From: CAJFUR01 sp904420575
GTDB taxonomy: Bacteria; Actinomycetota; Coriobacteriia; Coriobacteriales; Eggerthellaceae
Assembly: GCA_965119745.1 (NCBI GenBank)
Contig: OZ221973.1
Coordinates: 2,170,001-2,234,000 of the forward strand
Direction: 5' to 3'
Length of the DNA: 64,000 bases
The notes beneath the pieces were generated by a model. That model had not been told where the DNA came from and made no database searches. It saw nothing but the letters and a program-made list of their open reading frames with translations. This document shows, piece after piece, positions 25,197 through 33,586 of the stretch. Position 1 is the stretch's first letter. Each line of letters begins with the position of its first letter. Made by a program: the position numbers and the translations under genes.

Positions 25197-26513
25197 ATGC
25201 CCTTACCCATAGTCGCGGTGGTGGGACGCCCGAACGTCGGCAAGTCCACCTTCGTCAACCGCATAGCGCAGGCCGACGAGGCCATCGTCCACGAGATGCG
25301 CGGCGTCACGCGTGACCGCTCCTATCACGAGGCCGATTGGAACGGCGTCCATTTCACGCTCGTCGACACGGGCGGCATCGAGATGGGCGACGACGACGCG
25401 TTCCAGGGCTCCATCCGCGCGCAGGCGTTCGAGGCCACGCGCGAGGCCGACGTCATCGTGTTTTTGGTGGACGGCCGCACCGGCATCAACGCCGACGACG
25501 AAGAGGTGGCGCGCATCCTTCGCAAGGCCGACAAGCCGGTGTTTTTGGTGGTCAACAAGCTGGACACGCCCAACAAGTACGACGAGATGTGGGAGTTCTA
25601 CCAGCTGGGGCTCGGCGACCCGTGGCCGGTGTCGTCGATGCACGGCCACGGCACGGGAGATTTGCTCGACGAGGTGGTGGCCAAGCTGCAGGAGCTCGAC
25701 GTGCCCCAGGAGCTCGACGACGAGCCCTCCATCAACGTGGCCATCATCGGCCGCCCGAATGCGGGCAAGTCGTCGCTCACGAACAAGATGACCTCGGGCG
25801 AGCGCTCCATCGTGTCCGACGTGGCCGGCACCACGCGCGACGCCATCGACACGCCCGTGGTGCACGACGGCACGCACTACACCATCGTGGACACGGCGGG
25901 CCTGCGCCGCAAGAGCCAGATCGACGAGGACGTGGAATACTACGGCTTCGTGCGCGCCATGCGCGCCATCGACCGCGCCGACGTGGCGCTGCTGGTCGTG
26001 GACTCCACGCTGGGGCTCACCGACCAGGACCAGCGCGTGGCGGGCTATGCGGCCGAGCGTGGCTGCGCCATGGTCATCGTGCTGAACAAGTGGGACCTGG
26101 TGGAAGGCCCGGAGGCCAAGGCCGACATTCGCGAACGCATCGCCGACCGCATGACGTTCGTGGGCTATGCTCCCGTGGTGGCCATCTCCGCGCTCACGGG
26201 AAAGCGGGTCGACCGCATCTGGGAGGCCATCGACCAGGCGTACGCCAGCTACTGCCAGACCATTCCCACGAACCGGCTGAACACCTGGCTGGCCGACATC
26301 CGCGAGACGGGGCACACGGTGAGCAACGGCAAGGCCGTCCTGCGCATGAAGTACGTCACGCAGACGGGCACGCGCCCACCTCACTTCACGTTCTTCGTGA
26401 ACCGCCCGGACCTGGTGAACGACAACTTCGAGCGGTTCCTGGAAAACCGACTGCGCGCGAGCTTCGACCTCGTGGGCACGCCGATCACGCTGAAATTCAA
26501 GAAGAAGGACTAG
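25197..26513 (+). CDS. der: Ribosome-associated GTPase Der (EngA)
   Basis: A 438-residue essential GTPase with two tandem G domains and a C-terminal KH-like domain, needed for 50S assembly. G1 motifs GRPNVGKST (residues 10-18) and GRPNAGKSS (about 185-193), DTGG/DTAG and NKLD/NKWD motifs are seen. AAAGGA precedes ATG 25197; an upstream in-frame GTG at 25122 would add 25 unconserved residues. Confidence 0.95.
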   Translation: MPLPIVAVVGRPNVGKSTFVNRIAQADEAIVHEMRGVTRDRSYHEADWNGVHFTLVDTGGIEMGDDDAFQGSIRAQAFEATREADVIVFLVDGRTGINADDEEVARILRKADKPVFLVVNKLDTPNKYDEMWEFYQLGLGDPWPVSSMHGHGTGDLLDEVVAKLQELDVPQELDDEPSINVAIIGRPNAGKSSLTNKMTSGERSIVSDVAGTTRDAIDTPVVHDGTHYTIVDTAGLRRKSQIDEDVEYYGFVRAMRAIDRADVALLVVDSTLGLTDQDQRVAGYAAERGCAMVIVLNKWDLVEGPEAKADIRERIADRMTFVGYAPVVAISALTGKRVDRIWEAIDQAYASYCQTIPTNRLNTWLADIRETGHTVSNGKAVLRMKYVTQTGTRPPHFTFFVNRPDLVNDNFERFLENRLRASFDLVGTPITLKFKKKD

Positions 26514-26516
26514 GGC

Positions 26517-27176
26517 ATGCAGGATCTTCTGGTGGCCGCCGGACTGTTCGTCGCGGCGTTCCTGTTGGGCTCCATCCCCTGGGGGCTCGTCATTTCTACG
26601 GTGTTCTTCCATACCGACATACGGCAGCACGGCAGCGGCAACATCGGTACCACCAACGCCATGCGCACGATCGGGAAGGCGGGCGGCGCGGCCGTGTTCG
26701 TGCTCGACTTCGGGAAGGGCCTGCTTTCGGGCGTGCTCGCGTGGGCGTTCAGCCAGTATCTGCTGCCGGGGGCCGGGCTGGTGCCCGGAGCGCCCGTTTC
26801 CCACGACACCATGCTGGCCGTGGCGTTCCTCGGCTGCACCTGGGGCCACATCTTCAGCCCGTGGCTCAAGTTCAAGGGCGGCAAGGGCATCGCGGTGGCC
26901 GTGGGCTGCCTGTTCGTGACGTTCGGCTGGGTGGGCGCGTGCCTGGAGCTGCTCATCTTCGCCGTGCTGGTGGTGGCGACGAAGCACGTGTCGGTAGGGT
27001 CGATCGCCGCCGCCGCGACATGCCCGTTCTTCGCGCTGTACTTCTTCTGGGGGGACTGGCTGGCCTGGGCGTGCTGCACCATCGCGGCGCTGACGGTGGT
27101 GTGGGCGCATCGCGGCAACATCGCCCGCCTGCGCGCCGGCACGGAAAGCCGCATCGGCCAGAAGAAAGAGGCCTGA
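26517..27176 (+). CDS. plsY: Acyl-phosphate:glycerol-3-phosphate acyltransferase
   Basis: A 219-residue integral-membrane enzyme that transfers the acyl group from acyl phosphate (made by PlsX) to glycerol 3-phosphate. Family motifs GSIPWG, GSGNIGTTNAMR and FKGGKG are present, with about five to six membrane spans. It starts 3 bp after der. Its substrate comes from gpsA, which follows. Confidence 0.94.
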   Translation: MQDLLVAAGLFVAAFLLGSIPWGLVISTVFFHTDIRQHGSGNIGTTNAMRTIGKAGGAAVFVLDFGKGLLSGVLAWAFSQYLLPGAGLVPGAPVSHDTMLAVAFLGCTWGHIFSPWLKFKGGKGIAVAVGCLFVTFGWVGACLELLIFAVLVVATKHVSVGSIAAAATCPFFALYFFWGDWLAWACCTIAALTVVWAHRGNIARLRAGTESRIGQKKEA

Positions 27177-27213
27177 GGGCCGCCGACGGAGGGAACGCGC
27201 GAAAGGAATCGCC

Positions 27214-28215
27214 ATGAAGATCGCGGTCATCGGAGCAGGCTCGTGGGGCACGGCGCTGGCTCAGGTGCTGGCCGGCAACGGGCACAACGTGGGGCTGTGG
27301 GCGCGCAAGCCGGAAGTGGTGCATGCCATCAACGCCGAGCACCACAACCCGCGCTACCTGAGCGACGAGGTGCTTTCCGAGCGCATCGTGGCCACGCTGT
27401 CGCACGAGGACGCGCTTCTGCGCGCGAAGGCGGCCGTCATCGTCACGCCGTCCAACCTGCTGCGTGGCGTGGGCCGTGCGCTCGACGCCGCCGCGGACCC
27501 GCGCCTTCCCATCGTCGTCTGCTCGAAGGGCGTCGAGGAAGGCAGCGGCCTTCTGCCCATCGACGTCATGGCAAGCGAAATGGGCGGCCGCGAGCGTTTC
27601 GCGGTGCTTTCGGGGCCGAACCACGCCGAAGAGGTCATCCGCGGGGTGCCGGCTGCCACGGTGGTGGCCAGCCCCTCGGCGGACACGGCCGCGTTCTTCC
27701 AGGAGCTGTTTGCCACCGAGGCGTTCCGCACCTACACGAGCGACGACGTGTGCGGCGTGGAGCTGTGCGCGGCGTTCAAGAACGTCATCGCCATCGCCGT
27801 GGGCCTGTCCTACGGCATGGGGTACGGCGACAACACGGCGGCGCTCCTGCTGACGCGGGGGCTGGCCGAGATGAGCCGCCTGGTGGTGGCCTGCGGCGGC
27901 CAGGCGCTCACCTGCATGGGGCTGGCGGGCGCCGGAGACATGGTGGCCACCTGCATGTCGCGTCATTCGCGCAACCGCCGCTTCGGCGAGATGCTGGCAG
28001 GCGGCAGGACGCTTGACGACTTCGCCGCCGAGACGCACATGGTGGCGGAGGGGGCCCTCGCCTGCAAGACCATCGGCGTGCTGGCCGACGCCCACGGGGT
28101 GGAGCTGCCCATCGCCAATGTCGTGCGCGGCATCGTGTGGGAGGGGCTGGATGCGCGGGTTGCGGCCGAGTCGCTGGCCTCGCGCCCCTTGACCACGGAA
28201 TTCTACGGCATCTGA
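27214..28215 (+). CDS. gpsA: NAD(P)-dependent glycerol-3-phosphate dehydrogenase
   Basis: A 333-residue enzyme making glycerol 3-phosphate from dihydroxyacetone phosphate for phospholipid synthesis. N-terminal GAGSWGTALA nucleotide motif (7-16), SGPNHAEEV and the catalytic-Lys segment FKNVIAIAVG are conserved. GAAAGGAATCGCC precedes the ATG. It closes the housekeeping operon; a hairpin follows. Confidence 0.95.
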   Translation: MKIAVIGAGSWGTALAQVLAGNGHNVGLWARKPEVVHAINAEHHNPRYLSDEVLSERIVATLSHEDALLRAKAAVIVTPSNLLRGVGRALDAAADPRLPIVVCSKGVEEGSGLLPIDVMASEMGGRERFAVLSGPNHAEEVIRGVPAATVVASPSADTAAFFQELFATEAFRTYTSDDVCGVELCAAFKNVIAIAVGLSYGMGYGDNTAALLLTRGLAEMSRLVVACGGQALTCMGLAGAGDMVATCMSRHSRNRRFGEMLAGGRTLDDFAAETHMVAEGALACKTIGVLADAHGVELPIANVVRGIVWEGLDARVAAESLASRPLTTEFYGI

Positions 28216-28228
28216 CGCCTTTTCTAAC

Positions 28229-28257
28229 GCCCCGGTGTCAAAGCGTTGACCGGGGGC
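28229..28257 (+). terminator. Hairpin after gpsA
   Basis: A GTCAA/TTGAC inner stem with an AGCG tetraloop is extended by a CCCCG/CGGGG outer stem across a 2-nt bulge. It is followed by CTTA rather than a T-run, so termination is probable but not strong. Confidence 0.45.
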
Positions 28258-28277
28258 TTACCGAAGCGGCGGCCGCA

Positions 28278-28306
28278 TTGCCGCGCGGCCCGTCCTGGCT
28301 TAAAGT
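28278..28306 (+). promoter_or_regulatory. Promoter of the ferritin-like gene
   Basis: TTGCCG (28278-28283), 17-bp spacer, TAAAGT (28301-28306); the transcript would start about 60 nt before the gene. Confidence 0.5.
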
Positions 28307-28375
28307 GCTCCTTGTCCGAAAACGACGAACCCTTCCGCTGCCGGCAGCGCCACGGCGGATGAAAAGGAGCCCTCG

Positions 28376-28771
28376 ATGCCAGGTATAGCCGATCCGTTCG
28401 TGGCCCTCGTGCCGCGCACCATGACCAAGCAGGAACTCGTGCAGGCCGTGCGCATCGAGATCACGGGCGAGCTGGAAGCCCAGCTGCTCTACGAGGCGCA
28501 TGCCGCGGCGACCGACGACGAAGTGGCGCGCAAGGTGTTTCTGGACATCGCCGACGAGGAAAAGGAGCACATGGGCGAGCTGCTCGCGCTGCTCCAGTAC
28601 CTCGACCCCGAAGAGGCCGACCACATGGCCGAGGGCGTGGGCGAAGTGGAAGGCATGATGGAAGAGCTGGGCATGGACCCCCATGTCGCCAGCGACCTCA
28701 TAGGTTCCGTGATCCGCAACGACGAGGGCACCGAAAAGGAGCTCGACGCGGGCCGGAGCAGCAAGGAGTGA
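28376..28771 (+). CDS. Ferritin-like di-iron protein (encapsulated-ferritin/rubrerythrin type)
   Basis: A 131-residue protein with a two-helix ferritin-like core. E32/E34 in the first helix and E61, E62 and H65 (EEKEH) in the second match the iron-binding pattern of encapsulated ferritin-like proteins, which form di-iron sites across dimers. No rubredoxin domain is present. A likely role is iron oxidation/storage or oxidative-stress defence. AAAAGGAG precedes the ATG. No encapsulin gene is in the window and no obvious cargo-loading tail is seen, so it may act alone. Confidence 0.75.
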   Translation: MPGIADPFVALVPRTMTKQELVQAVRIEITGELEAQLLYEAHAAATDDEVARKVFLDIADEEKEHMGELLALLQYLDPEEADHMAEGVGEVEGMMEELGMDPHVASDLIGSVIRNDEGTEKELDAGRSSKE

Positions 28772-28894
28772 CCAACCTACCTATTCGAGTGCCCGTCGTC
28801 TCGTCTCTCGTGTGAAACCCCCCCCTCTCTCTCAACCTCCGACGGGCCGAGAGCATGCGCGCCCTTCCCCTTCTCCTCAGCGCGCACTGCATAG

Positions 28895-28932
28895 CCTCCC
28901 TTGGGACCCCCCATCCCAAGGGAGGTTTTTTT
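28895..28932 (+). terminator. Strong intrinsic terminator
   Basis: 11-bp perfect stem (28895-28905 and 28915-28925), 9-nt loop, then seven T residues. It ends the ferritin-like gene transcript. Confidence 0.95.
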
Positions 28933-29061
28933 GCGCCCGCCGGGCGCCTGCCGGCAGCGGCGCGGCGCGCCGGGAGCCTGGGGCGGGGGGCTCGCGCGGC
29001 GGCGGCTCGCACCCGGCGCACCGGCCCGCCGGGAGCCTGGGCGGCCGCCCGCCCGCCGCGC

Positions 29062-31056
29062 TCACGCTTCCAAGGCCTCGGGCCCTTCCAGCTTGGCCAG
29101 GCGCACGGCGCCGGTCCACCGGGCGGCGGCGGGAGCCACCAGCCCCGGCTTGAACGCGAGCATGGTCACGGTCACGTCGGCGGCGAAGCAGGGGCGCGCT
29201 GCGGCGCCGGTCTGGGCGGAGAGGCCGCTCGGCACGTCGACGGCAACCGCGAAGGGGGCGTCCTTCGCCTTGCGGGGCAGTGCGCGGCGAGCGCCGCGCA
29301 CGTGGTCGCCCTGCTCGTGCAGGCGCTTGCGGTGCCGTCCGCGCCCGCTTCGGCGCGCCCCTTCGAACCGCCGACGGTTCGCGGCCTCGATCCAGCCCGC
29401 GTACGGCGCGCGCACCTCGTCCCCCGAAAAGCCGGTGCCCAGCATCGCGTCCACCACGGCCTGCGCCCCGTCGACCGCGTCGGACAGCACGTCGGCGTCG
29501 GGCGCCACCAGCACGCGCAGCGGCAGCTTGCATGCCGCGGCCTCGGCGAACACGTCCTGGGCCGTGGTGCGTGCGGGCTCCGCGTGCAGCCTCTCTGCCA
29601 GATCGGGCGTCACGAGCGTCACCGGGTAGCCCGCCTGCGCCAGCAGGCGGGCGGCCACCCAGCCATCGCCGCCGTTGTTGCCCGCACCCGCCAGCACGAC
29701 GACGGGGGAGGGGTCGGGCACCCAGGTGCGCACGGCTTCGGCCACGGCAGCGCCCGCGCGGGCCATGAGCTCGGAAAGGGGCGTTCCCGCTTCCGCCAGG
29801 GTCCGTTCGAGGGTCGCCACCTCGGCCACGTCCAGCACATGCCGCAGCTCGCGTTCCCGCTCCACGGCAGCACAGGTCATCACGCGGGTATTGCTCAAAA
29901 GCCCGTTAAGCATCACGAAGGGACGCTTGAGCAAGGCCGAACGCAGCGCCCGCACGGCAAGCGTCACGGCCCAGGCGCCCATGAACGCCAGCCATGCCCA
30001 GGCGAGCGCCTGCTGGTGGGAGGCGGCGAACGCCGCCAGAGCGCCCGCCTCCGACGCCGTGGAGGGGTCGAGGCCCGTCAGCCCGAACAGCGCCGCGAAG
30101 GGCGCCCATGCGAACAGGAACAGAAGCCCGTAGCGCCCCGCGTACTGGTACCAGCCGGCCTGGCGGGCGTCGGGGCGCACGATGCGCAGGCGCAAGAGCT
30201 TCTGCCCGAGCGTCTGTCCGCGCGTGAGCGTTGGCACCGCGACGAAGAACAAAGCGAGCGACAGCGTCTCGGTCGCCTGGGAGGCCGCGTCCCATGCGAC
30301 GTCGCTTTGGAGAAGCGACGCTCCCAGCACGGCGGCCGGCCCCACCAGAAGGGACACGACGCCAGCGCCCAGCTGCGCCAGCACGAGGTCGATGCCGAAC
30401 GAGAGGGCGCGCCGCGTGACGCTGGCATGCACGCCGGCCTCGCGCGCCTCGGCATTCACGAGGCGCATGTCGGGCAGCACGCGCAGGGCGGGGCCCACGA
30501 GCCAGAACCCCACCATGGCACCCAGCGTGTTCACGATCAGGTCGTCGACGTCGAACAGGCGATACGGATGCTCGTAGATGCCGAGCAGGCCGGTGAGCTG
30601 CAGCGTTTCGAAGGAAAGCGTCAGGCAGAATCCCAACACGAGCACCTGCCACCACGGACGGCGGAAGTAGTAGCGCAGGTACATGCCGAAGGGCACGGTG
30701 AGCAGCAGGTTGAAGAACGCCTCGTAGACGGCGGGCGTGCGCACGAAGCCCAGCCACGAGGCCGGATCGGCCGAAAGGGCCGTGGTCTCCACGATCTCGC
30801 GCACGAAGTTGAACGGCGCCAGCTGCGGCGTGGCGGCATAGGGCACGAAGGCCGTGCGGTCGGCGGGCAGGGGCAGCAGCACCAGGAAGTAGGCGCACAG
30901 CAGGTAGAACACGAACGAGTACACCACCAGGGTGCGCAGCCACGGCACCGACCCGAACTTGCGGTACTGGTACACCAGGTACGGCACCGTGACGAGTGCG
31001 GCGATGAAAGGGAAGGCGACGGTGGCGGCAAGGATGTTCGAGGTGTAGACGTTCAT
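29062..31056 (-). CDS. VanZ-RDD-NnrE fusion: membrane protein joined to NAD(P)H-hydrate epimerase domain
   Basis: One uninterrupted 664-codon frame. Residues about 1-150 are a VanZ-like membrane domain and about 165-390 an RDD membrane domain, a known pairing on its own of about 370 residues. Residues 393-664 are a YjeF_N/NnrE NAD(P)HX epimerase domain with GAGNNGGDGWVAARLL and VAVDVPSG motifs. The ADP-dependent dehydratase partner domain is absent. The NnrE part could restart at an internal ATG (29880), but no stop separates the parts. An insertion of about 42 residues (562-603) interrupts the NnrE domain. It starts inside the stop of the upstream gene (ATGA). Confidence 0.7.
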   Translation of the reverse strand: MNVYTSNILAATVAFPFIAALVTVPYLVYQYRKFGSVPWLRTLVVYSFVFYLLCAYFLVLLPLPADRTAFVPYAATPQLAPFNFVREIVETTALSADPASWLGFVRTPAVYEAFFNLLLTVPFGMYLRYYFRRPWWQVLVLGFCLTLSFETLQLTGLLGIYEHPYRLFDVDDLIVNTLGAMVGFWLVGPALRVLPDMRLVNAEAREAGVHASVTRRALSFGIDLVLAQLGAGVVSLLVGPAAVLGASLLQSDVAWDAASQATETLSLALFFVAVPTLTRGQTLGQKLLRLRIVRPDARQAGWYQYAGRYGLLFLFAWAPFAALFGLTGLDPSTASEAGALAAFAASHQQALAWAWLAFMGAWAVTLAVRALRSALLKRPFVMLNGLLSNTRVMTCAAVERERELRHVLDVAEVATLERTLAEAGTPLSELMARAGAAVAEAVRTWVPDPSPVVVLAGAGNNGGDGWVAARLLAQAGYPVTLVTPDLAERLHAEPARTTAQDVFAEAAACKLPLRVLVAPDADVLSDAVDGAQAVVDAMLGTGFSGDEVRAPYAGWIEAANRRRFEGARRSGRGRHRKRLHEQGDHVRGARRALPRKAKDAPFAVAVDVPSGLSAQTGAAARPCFAADVTVTMLAFKPGLVAPAAARWTGAVRLAKLEGPEALEA
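29247..29371. repeat. Palindromic insertion within the NnrE coding region
   Basis: Contains a perfect 10-bp hairpin (29280-29301) and a 7-bp hairpin (29364-29381 region). Ends are inverted-repeat-like (CGAAGGGGGCG at the left, CGCCCCTTCG at the right). It encodes an Arg-rich segment absent from normal NnrE domains and keeps the frame open. Confidence 0.55.
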
Positions 31057-31535
31057 GCGGAAGGATCGGCCTTTCGTTCGAATGCGAGCAGGGCCCGGCG
31101 CAGCTGGGACGCCTTGCCGGCTCCGGGGGTGCGTCCGTCGGCCCCGACGACGCGGTGGTCGGGCACGAGCACCGCCACCGGGTTCCTGCGCACGGCCGCC
31201 CCGACGGCGCGATACGACCCGGGAACGCCGAGCGCGCTCGCCAGCTGGGCGCTCGTGCGCGTCTCGCCATAAGGCGTGCGCGCAAGCTCGTCCCACACGG
31301 CACGTTGGAACGCGGTGCCGCGCGGCGACACGGGCACGTCGAAGGCGCGGCGCTTTCCGGCGAAGTATTCCAGCAGCTCGGTGGCCGTGCGGCTGGCCAG
31401 CTCGGTCGGCATGCGCTGGCCGTCCAGCGCCACGTCGCCGAACGCCACGTCGGTGACGCCTTCGGCGCTGGCGCGTATGGTCATCGGCCCGTAGGGCGTG
31501 CGGTATACGAAGTACGAAGGTGCGCAGGCGGGCAT
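31053..31535 (-). CDS. O6-alkylguanine-DNA alkyltransferase homologue lacking the catalytic cysteine
   Basis: A 160-residue protein with the full MGMT/Ogt layout: an N-terminal domain, the helix-turn-helix with Arg finger (SYRAVG, R109), and the active-site loop. The loop reads PDHRVV with Asp at 126 in place of the catalytic Cys of PCHRV. The codon is GAC, so one base change does not restore Cys (TGC/TGT). Alkyl transfer to a cysteine here is impossible. It may act as an alkyl-lesion sensor like ATL proteins (which have Trp). Start 31535 follows GAAGG; ATG 31550 overlaps the upstream stop and is an alternative. Confidence 0.8.
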   Translation of the reverse strand: MPACAPSYFVYRTPYGPMTIRASAEGVTDVAFGDVALDGQRMPTELASRTATELLEYFAGKRRAFDVPVSPRGTAFQRAVWDELARTPYGETRTSAQLASALGVPGSYRAVGAAVRRNPVAVLVPDHRVVGADGRTPGAGKASQLRRALLAFERKADPSA

Positions 31536-31546
31536 GGGGCCTTCTT

Positions 31547-33388
31547 TCATGATGTCGACGGCGTCGTTCCGTCGGAGGCGAAGCGTGCGCGGAACTCGTC
31601 GAGAGGCATCGGGCGGGCCAGATGGAATCCCTGACCGATGCTGCAGCCCAGGCGGTGCAGGAGGTCGGCCTGCTCGGCCGTCTCGATGCCTTCGCACACG
31701 GTGTCGATGCCAAGGTCGTTCGCGAGGGCCAGCACGTGCTCAAGCACGCGGCGCGACCGCTCGTCGTCCTCGCTGGCGGAAAGGAAGCTGCGGTCGATCT
31801 TGAGCACGTCGATGGGCATGTTCCGCAAAAGCGAAAGCGACGAGTACCCGGTGCCGAAGTCGTCCATGGCGATGGGGAACCCGCGACGCCGAAGCTCGCT
31901 CAGAATGCCGACGAGCGCCTGGTCGTCCGCCGTGAGCGCGCTCTCGGTGACCTCGACGTGCAGGAAGGCAGGGGGGAAGTCGAAGCGCCCGACGAGGCGC
32001 TCGAAGCGTTCCACGAAGTCGTTCTGCAGCATGGTGACGCGCGAGAAGTTGACGGCCACGTGGACGGGGCCGCCCCCGGGCTTCGTCTGCGCCGTCAGCG
32101 GATAGAGCCTGCATGCCCGCTCGAGCATGCAGAAGTCGAGGTCGGCGATGAACCCGTTGCGTTCGAATTGGGGGATGAACCGGTCGGGCATCAAGAGCCC
32201 AAGGTCGGGGGAGTCCCAGCGGCACAGCGCCTCGACGCCTGCGAGCGAGCCGTCGTCCAGAAAGAACTGCGGCTGCACGTAGACGGCGAACTCGCCGGCG
32301 GCCAAGGCCTTCCTCATGCGTTCCTCTACGTGGCGCTCGAACGCGAGCTTCGTCCGGAAGGCATCGTCGTAGCGGGCGATCAGGTTGGTGATCGTGCCCT
32401 CCTTCAGCACGACCGAGGCGTTGCTGACGGCAGTGGCGATGTCTTCGCCGTCGTCGGCCAGCTCGTAGGTGCCATAGCCGCACACGATGCGGTCGGAGAA
32501 GGGCAGGGCGTCGTCGGCCCGCAGCCGCGCGGCGGTCTGAGCCGCCACCTGCTCCATGCGGTTCTCGTCATTGCGCAGCAGCATGACGAAATGGTCGGCG
32601 TTTACGTGCCCTACCAGCTCGTCGGGGCCGCAGGCCTTTTCGAACAGCGCGTTGAGCGTGCGGATGACCCCGTCTCCCGCCATGCGTCCGAACGACTCGT
32701 TGACAGAGCGGAAGCCGACGACGTTGCTGTAGGCCACGAGGTACGCCCCGGCCTCTGCGGCCTGCACGAGCCTTTGGGCCTCCTCCTCGAACGAGAACTG
32801 GTTGCGGCCGCCTGTGAGCGGGTCGGTGACGAGCGCCTTTCTGAGCTTCAGGCGGTGATGGCGCTCCAACAGCGAGACGAACAGGGACGCGCCGCATATG
32901 AGCAGGCTTCCGACGGCCGCGATCCACAAGAAATCGCTTTCGGCCCTGCGCTGCGCCAGGAACACCGTCGTGTCGGCCAGCCGGAAATGTTCTTCGCTCA
33001 AGGCGAGCAGACGCTCTTCCGAGGGGCTGGGCTCTGCGAACTCCTGCTTGATGAGGCCCCACTCGTCCTCTATGCGGAAGAGCGCATCTTCGAACTCCCG
33101 GGTCTCGCGGCTTTTGAGGGGGCGCTGGTCCTCGCGGTCGATGAGCGAGGCCAGCACTTCGTCGACGTGTTCCACCACATCCTCGTTGGGCATGTCGGCG
33201 ATCTCCAGCTTCACGGCCCGCTGCGTGGCTCCGCGCACGACGCCGGCATCGTTGATGATGCTCGCGTAGTTCTGCATCTGCACCATGATGAACACGAGCA
33301 GCCCGACGCCGAACAGGAAGACGGTTATGATGGCGGCGACTTTCGATCGCAAGGGCAACGCCTTTCGCGCAGGTATGAAATCCGCCAT
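31547..33388 (-). CDS. Membrane GGDEF-EAL protein, probable c-di-GMP phosphodiesterase
   Basis: A 613-residue signalling protein. Two membrane spans (about 14-36 and 147-170) flank an extracytoplasmic helical sensor region. The GGDEF domain (about 185-340) is degenerate: the signature reads VNADHF, so no cyclase activity is expected. The EAL domain (about 360-605) keeps EALCRW, the DDFGTGYSSL loop and CEGIE, so c-di-GMP hydrolysis is likely. First gene of a reverse-strand operon with the alkyltransferase homologue and the VanZ-RDD-NnrE fusion. Confidence 0.87.
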   Translation of the reverse strand: MADFIPARKALPLRSKVAAIITVFLFGVGLLVFIMVQMQNYASIINDAGVVRGATQRAVKLEIADMPNEDVVEHVDEVLASLIDREDQRPLKSRETREFEDALFRIEDEWGLIKQEFAEPSPSEERLLALSEEHFRLADTTVFLAQRRAESDFLWIAAVGSLLICGASLFVSLLERHHRLKLRKALVTDPLTGGRNQFSFEEEAQRLVQAAEAGAYLVAYSNVVGFRSVNESFGRMAGDGVIRTLNALFEKACGPDELVGHVNADHFVMLLRNDENRMEQVAAQTAARLRADDALPFSDRIVCGYGTYELADDGEDIATAVSNASVVLKEGTITNLIARYDDAFRTKLAFERHVEERMRKALAAGEFAVYVQPQFFLDDGSLAGVEALCRWDSPDLGLLMPDRFIPQFERNGFIADLDFCMLERACRLYPLTAQTKPGGGPVHVAVNFSRVTMLQNDFVERFERLVGRFDFPPAFLHVEVTESALTADDQALVGILSELRRRGFPIAMDDFGTGYSSLSLLRNMPIDVLKIDRSFLSASEDDERSRRVLEHVLALANDLGIDTVCEGIETAEQADLLHRLGCSIGQGFHLARPMPLDEFRARFASDGTTPSTS

Positions 33389-33539
33389 GCATGGTACCAC
33401 GACATTCCGTGCTTTTCCAGGAACAAGCCGGGCGGCGGCCGTTCGCCTCGACCTGCGATGCGGCCGTGCCCGCCTGCGTTCTTCGCGTCTTTTTCGGCGC
33501 CGCGGCTGCATGTCGACTGCCTCCGCGCGGCGCTTGCGC

Positions 33540-33545
33540 TAGAAT
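33540..33545 (+). promoter_or_regulatory. -10 element TAGAAT upstream of rpe
   Basis: TAGAAT, 41 bp before the rpe start, in the divergent region with the EAL gene. No clear -35. Confidence 0.35.
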
Positions 33546-33586
33546 GGGAAGAAAGCCATGAGCGTGAGCGTGGAAGGCAGGCCAGC

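Noticed and set aside
31053..31535. Sequencing error turning PCHR into PDHR
   Set aside because: Cys to GAC needs two base substitutions and flanking codons are intact, so a simple error is unlikely.
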